A stretch of 64,000 bases of DNA, from assembly GCA_947479755.1 (NCBI GenBank), contig CANKAM010000007.1, positions 58,057-122,056 on the forward strand, given 5' to 3'. Origin of the DNA: Bacteroidota bacterium (GTDB lineage: Bacteria > Bacteroidota > Bacteroidia > SXHM01). Below, piece by piece: positions 58,606 to 64,000 of this stretch; positions within the stretch are counted from its first letter, which is position 1; every line of letters begins with the position of its first letter. Made by a program: the position numbers and the translations under genes. The notes under the pieces are model-generated. The model ran no database searches and was not told the origin of the DNA. It worked only from the letters and a program-made list of their open reading frames with translations.

Positions 58606-59175
58606 TCAGCGTTCAATTTCAATATCGTATTTATCCAGAAGGCCTGCCACGCCTAAGAGAGCGAACTTAGCCTTTTTTATTTTGTTGCCATCGGGGTTAA
58701 TGGAATAGTTATATGCGGAGCGCAAATCTGTTTTTTGTAACAAGGTATTTTCAAACTTTGCATTCAGCAAATCACAATTGTCAAAAACAGCGCCAGTTAA
58801 ATCACACTGGGTAAAATCAACCTCGTGCAATTGTGTGCTTTTAAAAACTGTTTTCTTGATTTTTGTTTTGTAAAAAGATGAATGACTAAGATTGCAGGTG
58901 TCAAAGCTAACGCTTAATCCAAACTCATTACACTTATCAAAGTGCAGACCCAGCATTTTGCAATCTTTAAATGTTACATCGCGTAAGGTTGTTCTCAACA
59001 GTCTTGCAAGACTTAAATTACAAGCTATAAACTTACAGTCAATAAACTTTACATCAGTAAGGTCGGTATTTGAGAGCTCGCAGTTTTTGAACACGCAATT
59101 CTCGTACTCGCCTTTGGTAACCGGGGTTGTGGTGAAGTTTTGTTTATCAAAGGTTTTATCTTGCTGATATTCCAT
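58606..59175 (-). CDS. pentapeptide-repeat protein (Qnr/McbG-like)
   Basis: 189 residues with A(D/N)LXX-type repeats along most of the chain: NCVFKNCELSNTDLTDVKFI, DCKFIACNLSLARL, SFDTCNLSHSSFYKTKI and VDFTQCDLTGAVFDNCDLL. The repeats would form a right-handed quadrilateral helix. Qnr and McbG proteins of this layout protect DNA gyrase from quinolones or microcin B17, so a similar role is possible. It ends in a short charged tail (LLDKYDIEIER) like Qnr dimerisation ends. Resistance is inferred only. Confidence 0.85.
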   Translation of the reverse strand: MEYQQDKTFDKQNFTTTPVTKGEYENCVFKNCELSNTDLTDVKFIDCKFIACNLSLARLLRTTLRDVTFKDCKMLGLHFDKCNEFGLSVSFDTCNLSHSSFYKTKIKKTVFKSTQLHEVDFTQCDLTGAVFDNCDLLNAKFENTLLQKTDLRSAYNYSINPDGNKIKKAKFALLGVAGLLDKYDIEIER

Positions 59176-59220
59176 TAGCAGAAAAGAGAATGCTGTGAAG
59201 ATTAATGTCCGGCAACTTTG

Positions 59221-60402
59221 CTACTTTTTTATGTAGTTAATACTAATCTCGGGCTCGTAATTAATAGGTCCGAAGAGAATGAGAAAGCGTGTTTTCCAGT
59301 TTTTGTTCATCCGCAATTCATAAATAATACGGGCAGGGCCTCCAAAAATAACACGCAGCGGGTTCATGTAAATAGCAGGATTATTAGTCCAGCCGATTGC
59401 AGGAGGCTGAACAGGAGGATCTACAAACGTTCCGAAAATGCGGTCCCATACCAAAAACATTCCTCCTCCCAAATTTGCCATCTGGTGCTCTTTGGCAGAG
59501 GAGTGGTGAACATAATGGTAAGCACCATGACCTCCAAAAAACTGGGTAAGAAAACGTAGCACTGCATACTTTCTTATAAAGTTGTAATGCACCGTAGTAT
59601 GATTGAATATTTCAAAATTATACATCAGCAGTGAGTAGATGCCCATTTCTAAAATAAGTGGTTCGGTGTAAAACAATTTAGAAAGTACGGCCATTGAAAT
59701 AATTTTTGGAAGAAGTAAAACAATATCAAAGGTAAAGGCAAGCGGCACGCCAATAGGATGCAGAAATTCGGGAAGGTGATGCGGCCCATGCGCCACATGC
59801 CACAAAAAGCGCGATACGTGTGTAAGGTAATGCATAAAATAGGCAGTAAATGAATACACAGTAAGGGTAAGCAATAGCGCTAAAATTTTGGAATGCGTGA
59901 CAAACAGTGTTGGTATATACCTGCTGATGCCGGCTGAAAGATATGTTTCGGTTTTTGTAATAAACATAGCGCCATCTGCAAAGCTGTAGCCTGATGCAAG
60001 AAAGATTAATCCACCTGCAAGCAGAAGCACTATACTTGCTGCCAGACCAATAATTCCTGAGGTTGTATATACCAGAAAACTGCGGTAAACAAGTGCACGG
60101 TTTGTTATTTTACTTTTTATAAAAAAGCCGTAAACCGATACAAACTGCCGTGTTAAAAAGGTGATGATGAGCAATGAAACGAATAAAATAAGTACAGTGT
60201 TATTTTTATCAGCATCATTTTGATTCAGGTAATCTTTAAATTCTGAAACGGTTAAAAATTCAGGAAGGGAAGGCAGGATGAGCAGTTCCATGGCTATATA
60301 CCCGGCTGATAAAATAATAATGAGCACAGGCAGCCAGGTAAACTTAGCAGCCTGCTCAGTAGTAATTTCAAAATTCCAGATTTGTTTAAGCACGCGCATC
60401 AA
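59221..60402 (-). CDS. sterol desaturase/fatty-acid-hydroxylase-family membrane enzyme
   Basis: 393 residues with six or so helices and the eight-histidine di-iron motif set: HYLTHVSRFLWHVAHGPHHL, NHTTVHYNF and HGAYHYVHHSSAKEHQMAN. The family hydroxylates or desaturates lipids, sterols or carotenoids with O2. The N-terminal part carries a further pair of helices (FTWLPVLIIILSAGYIAMEL) beyond the core domain. It begins a run of six minus-strand genes. Substrate unknown; a carotenoid or fatty acid is plausible. Confidence 0.88.
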   Translation of the reverse strand: MMRVLKQIWNFEITTEQAAKFTWLPVLIIILSAGYIAMELLILPSLPEFLTVSEFKDYLNQNDADKNNTVLILFVSLLIITFLTRQFVSVYGFFIKSKITNRALVYRSFLVYTTSGIIGLAASIVLLLAGGLIFLASGYSFADGAMFITKTETYLSAGISRYIPTLFVTHSKILALLLTLTVYSFTAYFMHYLTHVSRFLWHVAHGPHHLPEFLHPIGVPLAFTFDIVLLLPKIISMAVLSKLFYTEPLILEMGIYSLLMYNFEIFNHTTVHYNFIRKYAVLRFLTQFFGGHGAYHYVHHSSAKEHQMANLGGGMFLVWDRIFGTFVDPPVQPPAIGWTNNPAIYMNPLRVIFGGPARIIYELRMNKNWKTRFLILFGPINYEPEISINYIKK

Positions 60403-60420
60403 TTGCTTTAATTCAATGTT

Positions 60421-61998
60421 CTATTCTTTTATAAAGCGCTGCACTTCATTGCCTGTTTCAATAAAGTAAATACCCTTTGCAAAACTATTTGTTTTAAGAT
60501 TTGTATTTCTATCAGTAATTATTGTCTGCATTATTTTTTTTCCTTCAGAAGTATAAACCAAAATTTCATTGCCAATCATTTCGGGTGAAACTGCAACATT
60601 CAGCTCTTCGCTTACAGGATTTGGGAAAATACTCCATCTGTTTTTGTCACCATCTAATAAGGTTACTGTTACGTTGGTATTACTGCTGACAATGGTTTTT
60701 ACAAACCAGATATTCATTTTAGTGCTGCGGGTATCGCCCCACACGCTGTAAAGTGTATCGCCACTATAGGTGCAGCTCATAAAATCATTTCCGTTTTCTG
60801 CGATAAGTGAATCAAACTCAATAAACTCGCTCGATAGTTTTTGATTGGGAGAGAATGTTTGTCCGTTATCGGTGCTGGTTGCATAATAAAAATCATAGCC
60901 GGCACTCCAGAAACCGTTGGTTCCTGAATTGCGCCTGTCGCGCCAGGTTACGGCTATATTTCCCTGTTCGTTATAAGCGCCCCATACCATGTCCTGTGCT
61001 TTTCCGTTTGCAAGCGCGTCATCATTTACACGAACGGGGCTGCTCCATGTTTGTCCTTCATCGCTGCTGCGAAATGCCTTAATATCGGCATCTCCGTTTT
61101 GTGCATCAGGGGTTAAGAATACTAATTTGTTAGCATCCGAAGGATGAGTAATGAGCTGATAACCGTTTTTGAAATTGGTATCGTTGGCAGCAGGCAGGGC
61201 AGCATAAACGGTGGAGTATGAAAAGCTTTGTCCCTGATTTGCAGAACTTGCAAAGTAATAGGCAGGATAGATATTCTGCGATGAAACATAACTGGGATAT
61301 ATGGCACAAAATTTTCCGTTAACAGTGGTGGCCGGGGCTGCCATAGGGGCTGCAATTGCATTTCCAATCAGGTGAGTTCCACCTTCAAGGGATGCTATAG
61401 TAGTCCAGGTGTGTCCGCTATCAGCTGAGGCTTTAAAGTAATTGCGGTTTGGCGGTGCAATCCAGGGTGCGGGTTTGGTGGTGATGTAAAGTATTCCTTC
61501 GTTTTCGGTGTTAGAATTATCAACCACCAGCCAGGGACGATCAATAGGACGCTTATTTATAACATCGTACATATCAAATGCCTTGGAAGGTGTATCCCAG
61601 CTTAAGCCCCCGTTGAGTGAGCGGGCTAGATATATACCGCCACTGTCGGGCGCCTGCCTGTAATCAATATAGGAGATGTATAACAATCCGTTTTTTTCAA
61701 ATGCCATAGACACATCAGCTGAGCCATAGCTGCTGCCGAAGTGAGGAAGCACAGCCGCTGTGCTCCAGGTTGTTCCGCCATCAAAGCTTGCGCGTGTTTT
61801 TATGGCAATGCGGAATAAGCCGTTTGTAAACTTCATGCCCATCCAGGCAGCTACTAAGTTTTGATTATTGGTTGGGTTTATGGCAAGGTAAGGCTCACCG
61901 TCAAAAATTACTCCGTTGCTGATATTTGTATTTACTGGTTGGGCGTTTGCTATTTGAACGAAAAGAAAGACTATAAAAAAGAGGATGAGTTTTTTCAT
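60421..61998 (-). CDS. BNR-repeat (sialidase-fold) T9SS cargo
   Basis: 525 residues from the ATG at 61998 (11 upstream codons discarded). Signal peptide (MKKLILFFIVFLFVQIANA), then six Asp-box repeats: SFDGGTTWST, SLNGGLSWDT, SADSGHTWTT, SANQGQSFSY, SSDEGQTWSS and STDNGQTFSP. This is the six-bladed sialidase propeller. The sialidase FRIP motif and the Arg triad are not evident, so glycoside binding or another exo-activity is possible. A T9SS sorting domain closes the protein (IFPNPVSEELNV). It lies 18 bases upstream of the desaturase gene. Confidence 0.85.
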   Translation of the reverse strand: MKKLILFFIVFLFVQIANAQPVNTNISNGVIFDGEPYLAINPTNNQNLVAAWMGMKFTNGLFRIAIKTRASFDGGTTWSTAAVLPHFGSSYGSADVSMAFEKNGLLYISYIDYRQAPDSGGIYLARSLNGGLSWDTPSKAFDMYDVINKRPIDRPWLVVDNSNTENEGILYITTKPAPWIAPPNRNYFKASADSGHTWTTIASLEGGTHLIGNAIAAPMAAPATTVNGKFCAIYPSYVSSQNIYPAYYFASSANQGQSFSYSTVYAALPAANDTNFKNGYQLITHPSDANKLVFLTPDAQNGDADIKAFRSSDEGQTWSSPVRVNDDALANGKAQDMVWGAYNEQGNIAVTWRDRRNSGTNGFWSAGYDFYYATSTDNGQTFSPNQKLSSEFIEFDSLIAENGNDFMSCTYSGDTLYSVWGDTRSTKMNIWFVKTIVSSNTNVTVTLLDGDKNRWSIFPNPVSEELNVAVSPEMIGNEILVYTSEGKKIMQTIITDRNTNLKTNSFAKGIYFIETGNEVQRFIKE

Positions 61999-62151
61999 TT
62001 TGTAAGAATGTACAGGCATTTTATTTTGCACAGAATGTATTTTGTGAAAGCAAATTTAGGAAAAGCCAACAACCACAAAATTGAATTGCTTTGAATAAAT
62101 ATCAGCAGTCTGAAAAGAGAAAGTGTTAGACTTTCTTTCCGGCATTCATCT

Positions 62152-63636
62152 TTAGTTCTTAATGAGTTTTGTCGTCTGTGTCGAATTGCCTTTATATATC
62201 CTTAGAAAATACAAGCCATTTGTCAATGATGAAAAATCATGATTATTAATTTGTTTACCCGTCCAAATTGTTTGTCCTGTTGAATTTAATAATTCATAAT
62301 ATTCGTTTTCCACTTTACCCTCTATATTGATTGAATTAGTAAATGGGTTTGGATAAACATTTAAACTTTTTTGAGCTTCGATGTTTTGTATACCTGAAAC
62401 TGAACACATCTTTAGCATATTGAAAACACCGGTATCTACAACACAGTTTTGCAATTTCATATTGACAATAAAACTATCAATACCGTTTTGCATTTCTAAG
62501 GGAGTTACGATTGGCGAATTATAAGTTGCCCATAACATTGTATTGTTCCAATCAGTAGGATTGTTTACGTTAAGACTATGTGGATTCTGAAAGCCTACTG
62601 TTACAGTTTTCCATGTCCAGAATGCTTGACCGCTGATTTTATTTTCGAGATTTCTTAAAATAGTTGTCAATTTATTCTGCATTCCACCTAAAGTATCTTC
62701 GCCCCATTCGCCACACCAAATTGGAACATTTAAAGAGTTAGAAAGTGCTGTCCAAGCCGGTATATCGGGAGCACTGAAAAAGAAAGTGTAATAATGAAAT
62801 TGGAAACAAATATTTGAATCAGGCAATGAGGTGAAAATAGAGAACTCCTGAGCGTAATTATTCCCTTCAAGCATTATCATGTGGTTGGTGTCAACCATGC
62901 GAATGCTGTCAATTATATTATCATATAGATTAACTAAATCAGGCCACCACCAAATATTTGGCTCGTTTAATAAATCGTAAGCTGCAATTATTCCACGATT
63001 TTTATACCTATCTGCAATTGCCTTCCAGAGTTGAATCGTTCTGTTCTTATTCACGGGTGAGTTCCATAAATCTATAGAATCCGGATCCGCTATAAAATGA
63101 GTTGCCTGTCCACCCGGTGCAGCATGCATATCCAAAACCGCATAAACATTATAGTCTTCACACCATTTCAAAACACTGTCCAAAATTTCCCAACCTTCAG
63201 GTTTGTAGACAAAGGGATTTGCATCGTCTTCTAACAAATTATGATTAAAAGGAATGCGAACTACATTATAACATTCTTGTGAAATCCTTTCTATATCTGC
63301 ACGGGTTATGTAGTTTTTATAAACCGAGTCTTTGAAATTATTAAATGCAACAGGTCCAATAATTGATGTCATTTTATTGGTAATATCTTTTTCAGAAATC
63401 AGTCCACCGCCCCACATCAACCCTTCCCACATTAACCATGAGCCAATATTCACTCCATCAAGATTAATTGCTGTGTTTTGCCCATTATGTATTTTTTGCC
63501 CGTTGCGATGAACGAAAGAAGTATTGTCCCAAATAGCTTGTGCTTGGATTTTATTTATTGAAATTAGAAATACTAACATTAAAAGCAGATTTCTTGTCAG
63601 TCTAAATACTGCTCTTTTTCTCAATGTTTGTTTCAT
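62152..63636 (-). CDS. glycoside hydrolase family 5 protein, T9SS cargo
   Basis: 494 residues from the ATG at 63636 (16 upstream codons discarded). A signal peptide precedes the (beta/alpha)8 domain with VNIGSWLMWEGLMWGG, RIPFNHNLLEDDANPF, the acid/base Glu in DLLNEPNIWWW and the nucleophile Glu in IWCGEWGEDTL. GH5 enzymes cleave beta-glucans, mannans and other beta-linked sugars. The T9SS domain is VYPNPFTNSINI, GLYFLRIY. Exported polysaccharide hydrolase; substrate not readable from sequence. Confidence 0.93.
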   Translation of the reverse strand: MKQTLRKRAVFRLTRNLLLMLVFLISINKIQAQAIWDNTSFVHRNGQKIHNGQNTAINLDGVNIGSWLMWEGLMWGGGLISEKDITNKMTSIIGPVAFNNFKDSVYKNYITRADIERISQECYNVVRIPFNHNLLEDDANPFVYKPEGWEILDSVLKWCEDYNVYAVLDMHAAPGGQATHFIADPDSIDLWNSPVNKNRTIQLWKAIADRYKNRGIIAAYDLLNEPNIWWWPDLVNLYDNIIDSIRMVDTNHMIMLEGNNYAQEFSIFTSLPDSNICFQFHYYTFFFSAPDIPAWTALSNSLNVPIWCGEWGEDTLGGMQNKLTTILRNLENKISGQAFWTWKTVTVGFQNPHSLNVNNPTDWNNTMLWATYNSPIVTPLEMQNGIDSFIVNMKLQNCVVDTGVFNMLKMCSVSGIQNIEAQKSLNVYPNPFTNSINIEGKVENEYYELLNSTGQTIWTGKQINNHDFSSLTNGLYFLRIYKGNSTQTTKLIKN

Positions 63637-63824
63637 TGTCTGTAGTCTTTTAAGGTTGCGGCTAACATTTATAATGCGAAACAAATCTACACCATAGATT
63701 TTTAATTATAAAACAGGTTTTCAACAACTGCTATTAAAAATATTTATAAAAAACTACCATAAATGGTAACCCTACATATTGACCGATTACAGATTTTTGT
63801 ATAAACCAAAAAACCAAAATCAGT

Positions 63825-64000
63825 ATGAAAAAAGTAAAAGCCGTTAAGAAAAAAATAATAACCCCACGAATAATTGATATGGTAATTGTTTCAAAAGCAA
63901 ACCTGAATATTAAATTAATACGTGAAGCAAAAGAGATACCGCAAAAAGATTTGACGGCAACTTTAGGTTTAAACTGTGCCAAATACGAAAGCGGGAAAAA
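63825..64000 (+). CDS. XRE-type helix-turn-helix protein, 3' end outside window
   Basis: ATG 63825 opens a frame that stays open to the right edge (58 residues seen). After a Lys-rich start (MKKVKAVKKKIITPRII) comes a helix-turn-helix segment of the XRE/Cro pattern: LIREAKEIPQKDLTATLG, then LNCAKYESGK with the usual E-x-G-K end. It is probably a DNA-binding regulator or antitoxin. The ORF track missed it because it is cut; the minus-strand ORF at 63734-63982 is its shadow. Confidence 0.6.
   Translation, partial: MKKVKAVKKKIITPRIIDMVIVSKANLNIKLIREAKEIPQKDLTATLGLNCAKYESGK

Noticed and set aside
63734-63982. Minus-strand ORF of 82 codons at the right edge
   Set aside because: Antisense shadow of the truncated XRE-type gene on the plus strand, which has a far better helix-turn-helix pattern.
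1-64000. tRNA and rRNA genes
   Set aside because: No cloverleaf with a TTCGA-type loop and no rRNA-like stretch was noticed by eye; a tRNAscan run would settle this.

Overview
The window is chromosomal DNA of a member of the Bacteroidota, probably a free-living, gliding or surface-active lineage outside Bacteroides. Three things point there. Twelve proteins end in a type IX secretion (T9SS) type A sorting domain (YPNP or PNPF motif, then a G-x-Y-x-F/Y segment and a basic tail). Fourteen gene starts are preceded by an exact TAnnTTTG box, the Bacteroidota sigma -7 element, some with a TTG/TTTG about 18-23 bases upstream. Families typical of the phylum recur (DUF4270, DUF3109, DUF983, GT5-only starch synthase, SprB repeats, LytS/LytTR pairs). 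Short inverted repeats of a kind often mis-translated as MLKQVQHD-type peptides are scattered between genes. No phage, IS element, CRISPR array, rRNA or tRNA was seen.

Layout. 1-2 kb: end of a 2-hydroxyacid dehydrogenase, a PhnW-like aminotransferase and a small basic protein. 2.1-8.8 kb (minus): five co-directional T9SS-exported proteins, including two tandem proteins that join an N-terminal cytochrome c-like domain to a PHM/DBM-type two-copper monooxygenase, plus a purple acid phosphatase. 8.9-18.5 kb: housekeeping genes (bacilliredoxin, NhaD-like antiporter coupled to TerC, PurQ, CysS, M28/glutaminyl-cyclase-like lipoprotein) separated by several inverted repeats. 18.5-19.1 kb: a DUF433/DUF5615 toxin-antitoxin pair. 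19.3-29.5 kb: large T9SS adhesin-like proteins around a LytS/LytTR two-component operon. 29.6-43.6 kb: core metabolism and envelope genes (Pgk, MFS, UbiX, PanC-PanD-flippase-RfaE2 divergent from GT5-DUF4270-GlmS). 43.8-48 kb: a 1421-residue SprB-repeat surface protein. 48-53.5 kb: a gene desert, a truncated TPR gene, a GldL-like membrane protein, an M16 peptidase and a degenerate alpha/beta hydrolase. 53.5-60.4 kb (minus): small membrane, lipoprotein and regulatory genes, MgtE-like transporter, Crp-type regulator, sterol-desaturase-like enzyme. 60.4-63.6 kb: T9SS BNR-repeat protein and T9SS GH5 glycosidase. The right edge cuts an XRE-type regulator.

How it fits together. Much of the window codes for the cell surface: T9SS cargo that binds or hydrolyses polymers and organic phosphate, sensed perhaps by the LytS/LytTR system. 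No unmistakable T9SS machinery gene is present; only the GldL-like protein hints at it. The most unusual elements are the cytochrome-copper monooxygenase pair with non-standard heme motifs (CX4CH and CX3CH), the higher-order four-unit repeat in the SprB protein, and a pair of near-duplicate promoters driving a broken TPR gene and the M16 peptidase.
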